Part shown: positions 27,298 to 35,327 of the stretch, piece by piece
How positions within the stretch are numbered: the first letter of the stretch is position 1
How the letters are laid out: each line of letters starts with the position of its first letter
NCBI GenBank assembly: GCA_030345135.1
Contig: CP128386.1
Location: forward strand, 2,815,677-2,879,676
Direction of reading: 5' to 3'
DNA: 64,000 nucleotides
Origin: Chitinophagaceae bacterium DXS
Lineage (GTDB): Bacteria > Bacteroidota > Bacteroidia > Chitinophagales > Chitinophagaceae
The notes under the pieces: model-generated
Seen by the model: only the letters and a program-made list of their open reading frames with translations
Database searches by the model: none
What the model was told of the DNA's origin: nothing
Made by a program: the position numbers and the translations under genes

Positions 27298-27774
27298 ATG
27301 AAAAGAAATCAGAAGATTGTGCCTTTATCGAGGGATCATCATTCCGGCCTGCTTTTTTGCTGGAAGATCCGCCAGGGATTAACGCTGGGCGCAGATATAA
27401 GCCGGATAAGAAACTACGTTCTCTATTATTGGGAACATCACCTGCTTCATCATTTTAAAGAAGAAGAAAAGATATTGTTTATCCTGAAAGATAATATGCT
27501 TATTCAAAAAGCCGTTGATGATCATCAAAGGATTGAAACCCTTATCGATACCATCAAACAAGAAAAAGCTGACACTGATACCTACCAATCATTAGCTTCC
27601 ATGGTGAATGACCATATCCGTTATGAGGAAAGAGAGCTGTTCCCCTACCTGGAAGAAACACTTTCCCAGGATCAATTGATGGCCATAGGCGAAGAACTTC
27701 AGCGGTTACATGCTGCAGAAACTGCAGATAATTACGAAGATCATTTTTGGGTAAAAACAAGTGCAAAGAAATAG
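27298..27774 (+). CDS. hemerythrin HHE-domain protein
   Basis: A 158-residue helical protein with the diiron ligands of hemerythrin-like domains: 'SRDHHSGLLF', 'WEHHLLHHFKEEEKILF', 'VDDHQRIETL' and 'VNDHIRYEERELFPYLEE'. Related proteins protect against or sense nitric oxide and oxygen, or repair iron-sulphur clusters. It starts 46 bp after the Rrf2 gene in the same direction and is probably in its operon. It lacks the DUF542 domain of full RIC/YtfE. Confidence 0.85.
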   Translation: MKRNQKIVPLSRDHHSGLLFCWKIRQGLTLGADISRIRNYVLYYWEHHLLHHFKEEEKILFILKDNMLIQKAVDDHQRIETLIDTIKQEKADTDTYQSLASMVNDHIRYEERELFPYLEETLSQDQLMAIGEELQRLHAAETADNYEDHFWVKTSAKK

Positions 27775-27836
27775 TCTTTCAACTTAATTCGATTGTTGTA
27801 TCATTATTGTTCTCAGTAGCAGACCAGATTTTTTCT

Positions 27837-27885
27837 CAAAAAATAGAAGATAAAAATATCTTTTACTATTTTTTTTATAACTTTG
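27837..27885 (+). promoter_or_regulatory. flavohemoglobin promoter with palindromic operator
   Basis: The -7 box TAACTTTG (27878-27885) is preceded by a palindrome: AAAAAATAG ... AAGATA-AAAA-TATCTT ... CTATTTTTT (27837-27874). It covers the -33 region, where TTG is missing, as expected of a regulated promoter. AAGATA resembles half of the known NsrR motif. Confidence 0.55.
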
Positions 27886-28042
27886 CCCCCGCATTTAATA
27901 ATCCTGGAAACACGATCTAACCTGGTTTTCAAAAACGCTAATAATGGCAATGGCCACACACAACCGGTAAATAGATTTGTACTGCTACCCCTTACTTATT
28001 TTTTTAACAAAGACGAAAGACGCAATGTCCTTCTCTTAATCT

Positions 28043-29260
28043 ATGAATAACATGACAAACGAACAGAAACAACTGGTGAAGGCTACCGTTCCAGTGCTAA
28101 AAGAACATGGAGTATTGCTGACAACACACTTTTACAATCGCATGTTTATCCACAATCCGGAATTGAAGCACGTATTCAATATGGGCAATCAACAAAACAA
28201 AAAACAGCAAACGGCACTTGCTATGGCAGTGCTGGCTTATGCAGAACATATTGAAAACCCAGCTGTGCTGATGCCCGTTGTTGACAGCATTGGTCACAAA
28301 CACACCAGCCTGGATATTCGCCCGGAGCATTATGCAATTGTCGGAAGACATTTGATTGCTTCAATAGCAGAAGTGTTGGGTGATGCTGCAAGTTCTGAAC
28401 TATTGGACGCCTGGACGAAGGCTTATGAACAACTTGCTTCTATTATGACTGGCCATGAACAAACACTATACTCACAACAAACGGAAAAGAAAGGTGGCTG
28501 GACAGGCTGGAGACCGTTTGCGGTAAAACAGAAAATTAAAGAATCAGAAGAAATCACTTCATTTTATTTGTATCCTGCCGATGGTGGACCGGTTGCGGAT
28601 TTTCAACCCGGGCAATATATCAGCTTGCGGTTGTTCCTTCCGCAGCTGAATTTATTGCAGCCGCGGCAGTACAGTATATCTTGCGCACCCAATGGCGAGT
28701 ATTATCGTATTTCCGTAAAAAAGGAAACAGGCAGTGTTCAACCGGATGGCATGATCAGTAACCGGTTACACAATCATGTTGAAGAAGGTTCGGTTGTAGA
28801 ACTGTCTGCTCCGGCTGGCAGCTTTGTGTTGAACCAGGCGAGCGAGAGTCCCAAAGTATTTATCAGTGGTGGCGTAGGGCAAACACCGTTGATCGCGATG
28901 CTTGAAAAACTTCTTCAATCGGAAGAAACGAATAAAGCTCAAATTAAATGGGTACATGGCTGTCGTAATGAAACGGTTCATGCATTTAAACAGAGACTGG
29001 CGGAAATTGATGGCGATCACGAACACGTTAGCCAGCATGTTTTTTATGACAGTGTTGCTGATCAGGCAGGAAATCTTTACCAGGGATGGGTAGATCTTGC
29101 GAGGATACAGGAAGAAGTGCTGCTTGACGGTGCAGATTATTACATCTGTGGCCCCGCCCCTTTTATTGCTAAGCATTATGAGTTTTTAGTAGCGAATGGC
29201 GTTGAAAGGTCATCCATACATTTTGAGGAGTTTGGTCCATCATCATTGCAATTGAATTAA
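28043..29260 (+). CDS. hmp: flavohemoglobin, nitric oxide dioxygenase
   Basis: A 405-residue protein with an N-terminal globin (proximal His in 'GHKHTSL', about residue 87) followed by an FAD domain ('QPRQYSISCAPNGEYYRISVK') and an NAD domain ('VFISGGVGQTPLIAML', 'YYICGPAPFI'). It oxidises nitric oxide to nitrate with O2 and NADH in the cytoplasm. ATG at 28043 or 28052 could be the start. The NO-type Rrf2 regulator and hemerythrin protein sit upstream and a Crp/Fnr gene faces it downstream. Confidence 0.95.
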   Translation: MNNMTNEQKQLVKATVPVLKEHGVLLTTHFYNRMFIHNPELKHVFNMGNQQNKKQQTALAMAVLAYAEHIENPAVLMPVVDSIGHKHTSLDIRPEHYAIVGRHLIASIAEVLGDAASSELLDAWTKAYEQLASIMTGHEQTLYSQQTEKKGGWTGWRPFAVKQKIKESEEITSFYLYPADGGPVADFQPGQYISLRLFLPQLNLLQPRQYSISCAPNGEYYRISVKKETGSVQPDGMISNRLHNHVEEGSVVELSAPAGSFVLNQASESPKVFISGGVGQTPLIAMLEKLLQSEETNKAQIKWVHGCRNETVHAFKQRLAEIDGDHEHVSQHVFYDSVADQAGNLYQGWVDLARIQEEVLLDGADYYICGPAPFIAKHYEFLVANGVERSSIHFEEFGPSSLQLN

Positions 29261-29286
29261 ACGCAATTGCTCCGGTAAAATTAATG

Positions 29287-29318
29287 GCCCACGATGCACG
29301 CAGCTTCGTGGGCTTTTT
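29287..29318 (+). terminator. intrinsic terminator of hmp
   Basis: GCCCACGA (29287-29294) pairs with TCGTGGGC (29306-29313), followed by TTTTT. Confidence 0.88.
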
Positions 29319-29410
29319 CATTAAAATATTTAATACCGAAAAAAAATGTTTTGGTGAGGAAGTACGGTAAGGACGAGAACAACCAGGGCTGACTAAAGTA
29401 AAAAATTGAT

Positions 29411-30118
29411 TTATTTATAATCAGCAATTGCTATAAGACGGTTTACGTTATGAATAATAATTTTCCGGCCCTTTGTTTCCAAAATGCCTTCTTCTTTAAA
29501 TTCTGTCAAAACCCGAACCACATTCTCACGGGCGGTGCCTACTACCCCGGCCAGGTCTTCCCTGCTCATATTAATCTCCACTGTCATACCCGGCTCATAG
29601 TCCACTTTGTATTTCTCCCGCAATATTACCAGGTGCAGTGCCAGCCGTTCACGAACGGATTTTTGACCGAATGCTGAAAGATTGTTGGAGAGCACCGCAA
29701 ATTCATGACTCAGTGTTTTCAGCAGACGTTTACCCAGTGTGGAAGACTGTTCCACTACTGCTAAGAAATCTTCGCGCGGGATAAAAGTGATGCGACTCTC
29801 CTCAAGTGTTGCTGCAGAATCCGGATAGCGATCTTCAGCTAAGATGGCGTGGTACCCAATGAGTTCACCTTTGTTGGCGACATAAATTATCCGCTCCCTG
29901 CCCTCTTTATCCACCTTATACTTTTTTACTTTTCCGTCTGCGACATAAAATATGCCGGTAGGGTAAGCCCCCTCGCGAAAAATGATCTCACCTTTCTTGT
30001 ATATGTCTTCCGATTTGCGGCTCAACAATAATTCAAGATCGGCCGCCGGCAGGTCAGCCAGTATGGACTCCGTCTTAAAATCCCATTTATCAATCGGAAA
30101 AATGCTTTTTATGCTCAT
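29411..30118 (-). CDS. Crp/Fnr family regulator
   Basis: A 235-residue regulator with a cyclic-nucleotide-type effector domain ('EIIFREGAYPTGIFYVADGKVKKY') and a Crp-type HTH ('MSREDLAGVVGTARENVVRVL'). No N-terminal cysteine cluster is seen, so it is not a classic Fe-S Fnr; it may be a heme-based (Dnr-like) or ligand-free type. I use ATG 30118 rather than GTG 30124, since a -7 box covers the latter. The perfect dyad GTGAT-N4-ATCAC sits at its own -33. Beside the NO genes, nitrosative or redox control is likely. Confidence 0.85.
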   Translation of the reverse strand: MSIKSIFPIDKWDFKTESILADLPAADLELLLSRKSEDIYKKGEIIFREGAYPTGIFYVADGKVKKYKVDKEGRERIIYVANKGELIGYHAILAEDRYPDSAATLEESRITFIPREDFLAVVEQSSTLGKRLLKTLSHEFAVLSNNLSAFGQKSVRERLALHLVILREKYKVDYEPGMTVEINMSREDLAGVVGTARENVVRVLTEFKEEGILETKGRKIIIHNVNRLIAIADYK

Positions 30119-30123
30119 TACCA

Positions 30124-30158
30124 CAAAGATAGATTTTTGCCAGAGTGATAAAAATCAC
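30124..30158 (-). promoter_or_regulatory. Crp/Fnr gene promoter with Crp/Fnr-type dyad
   Basis: Minus-strand TATCTTTG (30131-30124) ends 5 bases before the ATG. The dyad GTGAT-AAAA-ATCAC (30145-30158) is centred about 33 bases before the expected start of transcription and replaces the -33 element. This suggests autoregulation and a very short leader. Confidence 0.55.
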
Positions 30159-30439
30159 TTTTACCGGTGATAAGGTTTACTTCAAACAATAATTGCAACC
30201 GATAGCTTTACACCGTGATTTTAATAACCGGTGTTGAGAGAGCATATAACGTTCTCCGGTTAATGTTGGTAATGAGAAAAATGAGTGCTCGGGCTCATAT
30301 TGTGTTTAACCGCACCGTTGTTCACCAGGCAAAATTCCCTGTTTTTTATGGAGGGATGCGCCGGCCGTTTAAGCAGTTTTTTCACATTTATTCTTTGTAG
30401 TACCTGTAACGCTTCATTACAATTTTTCAGGAGCTGATT
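30159..30439. other. rest of the divergent gap between the Crp/Fnr gene and SulP
   Basis: Outside the Crp/Fnr site I see no gene or repeat. CAGGAGCTGATT just before the SulP ATG is a rare Shine-Dalgarno-like stretch. Confidence 0.4.
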
Positions 30440-32125
30440 ATGTTCAAACCCGTTATACTAGACACATTGCACAATTACAGCCGATCGCTGTTTATAAAGG
30501 ATGTGTTGGCTGGTATAATAGTGGGCGTCGTTGCTTTACCACTGGCGATTGCCTTTGCCATTGCATCCGGTGTCTCGCCTGAAAAGGGACTCTTTACTGC
30601 CGTCATAGCCGGTTTCGTCATCTCGGCATTTGGCGGCAGCAGGGTGCAGATTGGCGGGCCGACAGGTGCATTTATTGTCATCGTTTACGGAATTGTTCAG
30701 ACCTATGGTATCAACGGTCTAATTATAGCTACGTTACTCGCTGGTGTCCTGCTTATGATTATGGGTTTTGCGCGTATGGGTATGGTAATAAAATTCATTC
30801 CGCAGCCATTGATCACCGGTTTTACAAGTGCAATTGCCGTTGTCATTTTCACCTCCCAGATAAAAGATTTTCTTGGTTTGAGAATGGGGGCTGTATCGGC
30901 GGATTTCATCGAAAAATGGGTTCAGTATTTTCAGCATATCAATTCCATAAATGTATATGCGTTGCTTGTAGCCATTGCAACTGTAGCTGTTATTCTTTTT
31001 TGGCCGGGTATTTCGAGTAAAATTCCCGGATCGTTGGTTGCCATTGTGGTTACAACAGCCATTGTGCAGTTGTTCAAACTTCCTGTTGAAACTATCGGTA
31101 GCAGGTTCGGTCATATTTCCCCGGCTTTTCCTGCGCCTTCTTTACCGCATATTGATCTCGCGACAGCAAGGCAACTTATTCAGCCGGCTTTTACAATTGC
31201 ATTGCTTGGCGGCATTGAATCGCTCTTATCAGCAGTTGTTGCGGATGGCATGACAGGTACATCTCATAAATCAAATGTAGAGCTCGTAGCACAAGGCGGT
31301 GCGAATGTGCTCTCCGCATTATTTGGAGGTATACCAGCAACAGGCGCAATTGCAAGAACTGCTACCAATGTTAAAAATGGCGGCCGCACGCCTGTCGCGG
31401 GTATTGTACACGCTATAACATTGCTGATTATTATTCTTTTTGCGAGCAAATGGGCGCAATACATTCCTATGGCCACGCTAGCCGGCATTTTGGTAACGGT
31501 TGCTTATAATATGAGCGAATGGCAACATTTTATTGCAACACTGCGCGGCCCCAAAGGCGATGCAACAGTAATGCTGACTACATTTTTATTGACACTGCTT
31601 GTTGATCTTACTGTGGCAATTGAAATAGGAATGGTGCTGGCTGCCTTTTTGTTTATGCGAAAAATGATCCAGATAAGCGGCGTTAATCTTATGCCGAAGG
31701 ATGCAGACGAGACTACAAATCTCGACACAGATACAGTTCAATATAAAATACCCAAAAAAGTGGAGGTTTTTGAAATATCCGGACCATTGTTCTTTGGAGC
31801 AGCGTACAAGTTCAAAGAAGCAATGAAGTTTATAGAAAAACCGCCCGGCGTATTAATTATCAGAATGTCCCGCGTGCCAATTATTGACGCTACCGGAATT
31901 AATATTTTAAAAGAAGTGCATAAAATGTGCCTGCAACAGGGAACCAAGCTGATACTGGCCGAAGTGAACAGTAGCCAGATTCTCGAAGCTTTAAAAAATG
32001 CGCGTCTTCTTTTTGCTATTGGCAAAGCCAACGTGACAAAAACTTTTGAAGATGCACTGCAACGAGCCGATAGGGTTGAACGTGATAAACAAAAGGCAGG
32101 AACTATTCTTGCTAAAAGTGATTAG
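30440..32125 (+). CDS. SulP family anion transporter with STAS domain
   Basis: A 561-residue SulP/SLC26-type permease: ten or more membrane segments with 'GIIVGVVALPLAIAFAIASGV' and 'FGGSRVQIGGPTGAFIVIV', which carry the substrate-binding region. A cytoplasmic STAS domain follows from about 440 ('VEVFEISGPLFFGAAYKFKEA' ... 'IIRMSRVPIIDATGINIL'). It moves sulphate, bicarbonate or another anion across the inner membrane; no linked carbonic anhydrase or sulphate gene settles which. Confidence 0.92.
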   Translation: MFKPVILDTLHNYSRSLFIKDVLAGIIVGVVALPLAIAFAIASGVSPEKGLFTAVIAGFVISAFGGSRVQIGGPTGAFIVIVYGIVQTYGINGLIIATLLAGVLLMIMGFARMGMVIKFIPQPLITGFTSAIAVVIFTSQIKDFLGLRMGAVSADFIEKWVQYFQHINSINVYALLVAIATVAVILFWPGISSKIPGSLVAIVVTTAIVQLFKLPVETIGSRFGHISPAFPAPSLPHIDLATARQLIQPAFTIALLGGIESLLSAVVADGMTGTSHKSNVELVAQGGANVLSALFGGIPATGAIARTATNVKNGGRTPVAGIVHAITLLIIILFASKWAQYIPMATLAGILVTVAYNMSEWQHFIATLRGPKGDATVMLTTFLLTLLVDLTVAIEIGMVLAAFLFMRKMIQISGVNLMPKDADETTNLDTDTVQYKIPKKVEVFEISGPLFFGAAYKFKEAMKFIEKPPGVLIIRMSRVPIIDATGINILKEVHKMCLQQGTKLILAEVNSSQILEALKNARLLFAIGKANVTKTFEDALQRADRVERDKQKAGTILAKSD

Positions 32126-32175
32126 AGCAGTAGAATTTTTATTTGATCCAAATTCATAAATCGAAAAAACACCTC

Positions 32176-32445
32176 ATGTCTCTTAATTTTCGTGAATACC
32201 AAAATGCTTTTATTAAAGATGTTACTACCGCAAAATCAACAAACGACATTGAACGGTATTGCTCTGATATGATTGAAAAACTAACAGATAAAAAGGTCGA
32301 CGATGCGGAGATAGCTAAATTGTTTAGAGAGACTGTTGATGCATTAAAAAGTATTCCTGCCACAAAAGAAGATCTGCAACAGCAAAAAAATATCGGTTAT
32401 TCGATCGAATTTATCAGGCGTATTTTAAAGCTGATCAATATTTAA
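32176..32445 (+). CDS. hypothetical small protein after SulP
   Basis: An 89-residue charged, mostly helical protein that I do not recognise. I take ATG 32176 ('MSLNFREYQNAF') rather than a TTG at 32143. It begins 50 bp after the SulP stop in the same direction and may be co-transcribed. 'DIERYCSDMIEKLTDKK' suggests a short coiled segment; no signal or membrane helix. Confidence 0.55.
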   Translation: MSLNFREYQNAFIKDVTTAKSTNDIERYCSDMIEKLTDKKVDDAEIAKLFRETVDALKSIPATKEDLQQQKNIGYSIEFIRRILKLINI

Positions 32446-32990
32446 ATGTTATTGTTTTACTCAATCGATTCTCATGCGATGAGTAGCGCCGATATTACAG
32501 AAGCTAACTTTTGCAGATATAGCAATACTCAAATAAAAGAGCCCGCAGATTCTTTGATCCGGAGCTCTGAAGCCAGGTTTGGCGGTTTTTCGTAGGGGGT
32601 AAATATGCTGACAGCTTTTATTTTCTCATGCAACTACGTTCAGCCTGTCATTGCAATTTTCCAAATCATTTTATGACAAGTCAACCAAAATTTTCAGGGT
32701 AAAATGATTCTTCGCCAATTAAAGCCACATTGTATAACAATTCTTCCTTTCTTATAACTACTTTATATTGAGTTTACCGGCGATTCCAAATTTCATTTCG
32801 CTCATGTTCCGGCGAAAAGGTGGGATACATTAACTTTACTATTACCGTTTTTTAATAAATTGCAATTGATTTCCTTTATCAGCAGGATTATTTTTTTGTT
32901 TTTTCAAAAGAAATGAACACAAAAAAAAATCATTCTCCCTACTTCTCCTATAACTGAACGTTTTAATAGTAACTAATTAAAAATTTAGTG
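32446..32990. other. 545-bp gap without gene
   Basis: No convincing coding frame. A weak hairpin GCCA-N4-TGGC followed by GTTTTT (32572-32589) could end the SulP transcript. The rest is A/T-rich with no repeat array. Confidence 0.35.
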
Positions 32991-33374
32991 ATGGCCACAG
33001 AAAGAAAAACGAGCTCGACAAATTTTCGTAACCAGGCTTATCTGGAAGAAAAATGCTCATTGAACGAGTTGCTTGATCTTGTAAGCAAGCGATGGGTGTG
33101 TGAAATATTGTTTTGCGTCGAAGAGGGTAACAATCGCTTCAAAAGCATAAGGGAAGAGTTGACGTACATCAGCGATACCATACTTGCAGACAGGGTTAAG
33201 CTGCTTGAAAAATATGATTTGATAACGAAGCAATATTTTGACGAAGTTCCGCTTCGTGTGGAATATTCATTAACAGAAAGTGGCAGGCAATTGTGTGGCA
33301 TGCTTGAAATGATGTGCAATTTCAGCGATAGCCTTCCCGCATTAAAAAGTATGGAAACGGCTAAACATGCATAG
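32991..33374 (+). CDS. HxlR family transcriptional regulator
   Basis: A 127-residue winged-helix protein: 'CSLNELLDLVSKRWVCEILFC' with the family's early cysteine, 'GNNRFKSIREELTYISDTILADRVKLLE' and 'PLRVEYSLTESGRQL'. It probably senses an electrophile or oxidant through cysteine. I use ATG 32991, directly after a GTG. It converges on the SDR gene; a second HxlR regulator lies at 34261. Confidence 0.87.
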   Translation: MATERKTSSTNFRNQAYLEEKCSLNELLDLVSKRWVCEILFCVEEGNNRFKSIREELTYISDTILADRVKLLEKYDLITKQYFDEVPLRVEYSLTESGRQLCGMLEMMCNFSDSLPALKSMETAKHA

Positions 33375-33430
33375 TAAATATTACAGGTTGATACAATACA
33401 GTTCATCCAGAGAAAGTTTGTAATTGATGG

Positions 33431-34174
33431 CTAAAGTGTTAATCCGCCATCAATTACAAATTCAGATCCGGTTATAAAACCCGCAGATTCTTCGCATAAA
33501 TAGATAACCATCTTCGCTACGTCTTCCGGCGTTCCGGTTTTTTTGAGCGGGATTGCATTGGCAAGACTGTCAAACAAGTTTTGCACCGCATCGTCAGACA
33601 TTCCCGATTTGCTCAACACTTCAGTTCTTGTAGGGCCCGGACTTACAATATTCACTCTTATCTTTCTTGGGGCAAGTTCGGCAGCAGCTGTTTTCGCGAT
33701 TGAGTTTAATGCAGCTTTGCTGGCCTGGTAAACAGAACTGTTCGGCTTATAAGTTGCTGCAACGATTGATGAAAGAATTACCACAGATGCGTCATCATTG
33801 AGCAAGGGAATGAGTCTGCTTAACGTAAAATACGCTCCTTTAAAGTTGATGTTCATTACATTGTCAAAGTTCTCTTCAGACATGTTTTCTATTAGACCAC
33901 TGGATCCGGTAATGCCAGCATTGATGAAGAGAATATCAATTTTACCGAATTGGTTTTGTATTTCTTCAAACAACAGCTGAGTGTCGTTCACACTTGCCTG
34001 GTCAGCAACAAACGGAAATGCATCCAATTCCTTTGCAGCTTTCTCAATTGCATCTTTTCGTCTCCCGGTAATAACTACTTTAGCTCCATGCTTTACCAGT
34101 TCTTTGGCTGTTGCATAACCAATTCCACTATTACCGCCGGTTACCACAGCTACTTTGTTTCTAAACTTGTTCAT
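33431..34174 (-). CDS. SDR family oxidoreductase
   Basis: A 247-residue classical short-chain dehydrogenase: cofactor motif 'VTGGNSGIGYATAKEL', 'FINAGITG', the catalytic 'Y-x-x-x-K' in 'SSVYQASKAALNS' with the preceding Ser ('VILSSIVAA'), and 'SPGPTRTEV'. The Arg after the glycine motif ('ITGRRKDAI') suggests NADPH. I use ATG 34174 ('MNKFRNKVAVV'). It shares an 86-bp divergent promoter with an HxlR regulator, a common pairing in which the regulator controls the oxidoreductase. Confidence 0.92.
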   Translation of the reverse strand: MNKFRNKVAVVTGGNSGIGYATAKELVKHGAKVVITGRRKDAIEKAAKELDAFPFVADQASVNDTQLLFEEIQNQFGKIDILFINAGITGSSGLIENMSEENFDNVMNINFKGAYFTLSRLIPLLNDDASVVILSSIVAATYKPNSSVYQASKAALNSIAKTAAAELAPRKIRVNIVSPGPTRTEVLSKSGMSDDAVQNLFDSLANAIPLKKTGTPEDVAKMVIYLCEESAGFITGSEFVIDGGLTL

Positions 34175-34186
34175 TGTAATAATTTT

Positions 34187-34220
34187 TACAAAAGTAAAAC
34201 GGATCTGATATACTTTTGTA
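34187..34220. promoter_or_regulatory. symmetric divergent promoter
   Basis: TACAAAAGTA (34187-34196) and TACTTTTGTA (34211-34220) are a perfect 10-bp inverted repeat 14 bp apart. Each arm contains TACTTTTG, a -7 box, one facing the SDR gene and one facing the HxlR gene. GTATAC and two ACCAGTA direct repeats lie beside it toward the HxlR start. Confidence 0.6.
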
Positions 34221-34260
34221 ACCAGTATCACGGAGTATACCAGTACTTAAACAGTAAAAT

Positions 34261-34593
34261 ATGAAAAGAGATCAGGCTGAAGAGTTAAGGGCATTACAGG
34301 ATACACTATATTTTATCGGCGGAAAATGGCGCATACCTGTCATCAATTCAATATGCACAGGCAACCGGCGATTCAGGGAAATTGAGCGAAGCATTCCCGG
34401 TATAACAACCAGGATGCTGTCTAAAGAACTAAAGGATATGGAACTGAATAAACTCGTAAAACGAACAGTTTATTCGGAAACGCCTGTCCTGGTTGAATAT
34501 GAGCCAACGGAATATTGCAGAACATTCGGTAAGATCATCCGGGAAATGATCAATTGGGGCCGGGCACACAAAAGAAAAATTGCTGAAAAATAA
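34261..34593 (+). CDS. HxlR family transcriptional regulator
   Basis: A 110-residue winged-helix regulator: 'LYFIGGKWRIPVINSICTGNRRFREIERSIPGITTRMLSKEL' region and 'VLVEYEPTEYCRTF'. It lacks the early cysteine before the first helix but has one in 'SICTGNRRF'. It diverges from the SDR gene, which it probably regulates. Confidence 0.88.
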   Translation: MKRDQAEELRALQDTLYFIGGKWRIPVINSICTGNRRFREIERSIPGITTRMLSKELKDMELNKLVKRTVYSETPVLVEYEPTEYCRTFGKIIREMINWGRAHKRKIAEK

Positions 34594-34690
34594 GCGAATT
34601 TGCAGGTGTGACTACTGTGAACGTAAAGCGGATAAAAACTAGTGTGTTTGGTTTATTTTTAAATGGTTCGCCGAAAAAGCATTATTTAAA

Positions 34691-34742
34691 ATCCCGTTTC
34701 CTTAAGAGATAAATCCAAACTGTGATCCTCAGGAAACGGGAT
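34691..34742. repeat. 12-bp perfect inverted repeat with 28-nt loop
   Basis: ATCCCGTTTCCT (34691-34702) and AGGAAACGGGAT (34731-34742) pair perfectly. It lies 3' of both the HxlR gene (plus) and the small hypothetical gene (minus), but without a U-tract. CCGTTTCCTTAAGAG within it recurs exactly at 6471-6485. Confidence 0.6.
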
Positions 34743-34758
34743 CAATATTGTTGACTTC

Positions 34759-34959
34759 TTAGCCTTCTTTGAATACTTCCGCGATTACAGCGTTGATCAA
34801 CCCCTGAACCATGTTCATTCTGTTGGAATGGTTCATCCACGTGTCGCCATTCTTTCTGAAAGTGTAAACTGTGTTGTATGCGTTTATAACAACTTCGTCT
34901 TTAGACTTGCTGATTAATTTAAAATAATAAATCCTGTTCTCAAAATGGGCTTCCTGCAT
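34759..34959 (-). CDS. hypothetical small protein
   Basis: A 66-residue soluble protein of unknown function, beginning 'MQEAHFENRIYYFKLISKSKD'. Its F-E-x-x-x-Y-Y opening resembles the 83-residue protein at 24852-25103. It ends near a 12-bp inverted repeat. Confidence 0.55.
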   Translation of the reverse strand: MQEAHFENRIYYFKLISKSKDEVVINAYNTVYTFRKNGDTWMNHSNRMNMVQGLINAVIAEVFKEG

Positions 34960-35019
34960 AACGATATTATTTGGCCGGCAAAGTAATGGTATTTTTCATT
35001 TAGTTGTAGCTCGTCATCT

Positions 35020-35168
35020 TGCGCCCCGTCAGGGCTTAATAGCATTATCGTTTTTGATACGCAGGACGATGCCCCGGGCTTTTGCTGGCGCCCTTTCAGG
35101 GCTTGATTGTGTTTTGTTCTTACGCAGGGTGTTGCCCTGCACTAATGCTATCGCCCGTTTCAGGGCTA
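35020..35168. repeat. family K REP-like palindromes
   Basis: A chain of short palindromes: GCCCCGTCAGGGC, CGCCCTTTCAGGGC, GCAGGGTGTTGCCCTGC and CGCCCGTTTCAGGGC. Similar sequence occurs at 56471-56576. They resemble repetitive extragenic palindromes linked elsewhere to RAYT transposases. Confidence 0.65.
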
Positions 35169-35224
35169 AAATTCAGCATTGTTTCTATCTTGTAACGACA
35201 AAACTTTCCACTGCGTTGATTTTT

Positions 35225-35327
35225 CAATTTGCATATTCGCACATCCGCACATTTGCACATTCAACTTCGTTTTCAATTGCATCCGCACATTCGTAAATTT
35301 TGCACATCTGCACATTCAATTTCATTT
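35225..35327 (-). repeat. families H and E array after oligopeptidase B
   Basis: On the minus strand the stop TGA lies inside the first unit (ATTGAAAATG). Then ATTGAATGTGCAGATGTGC and similar 7-8 bp units run for about 100 bp. Confidence 0.8.
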
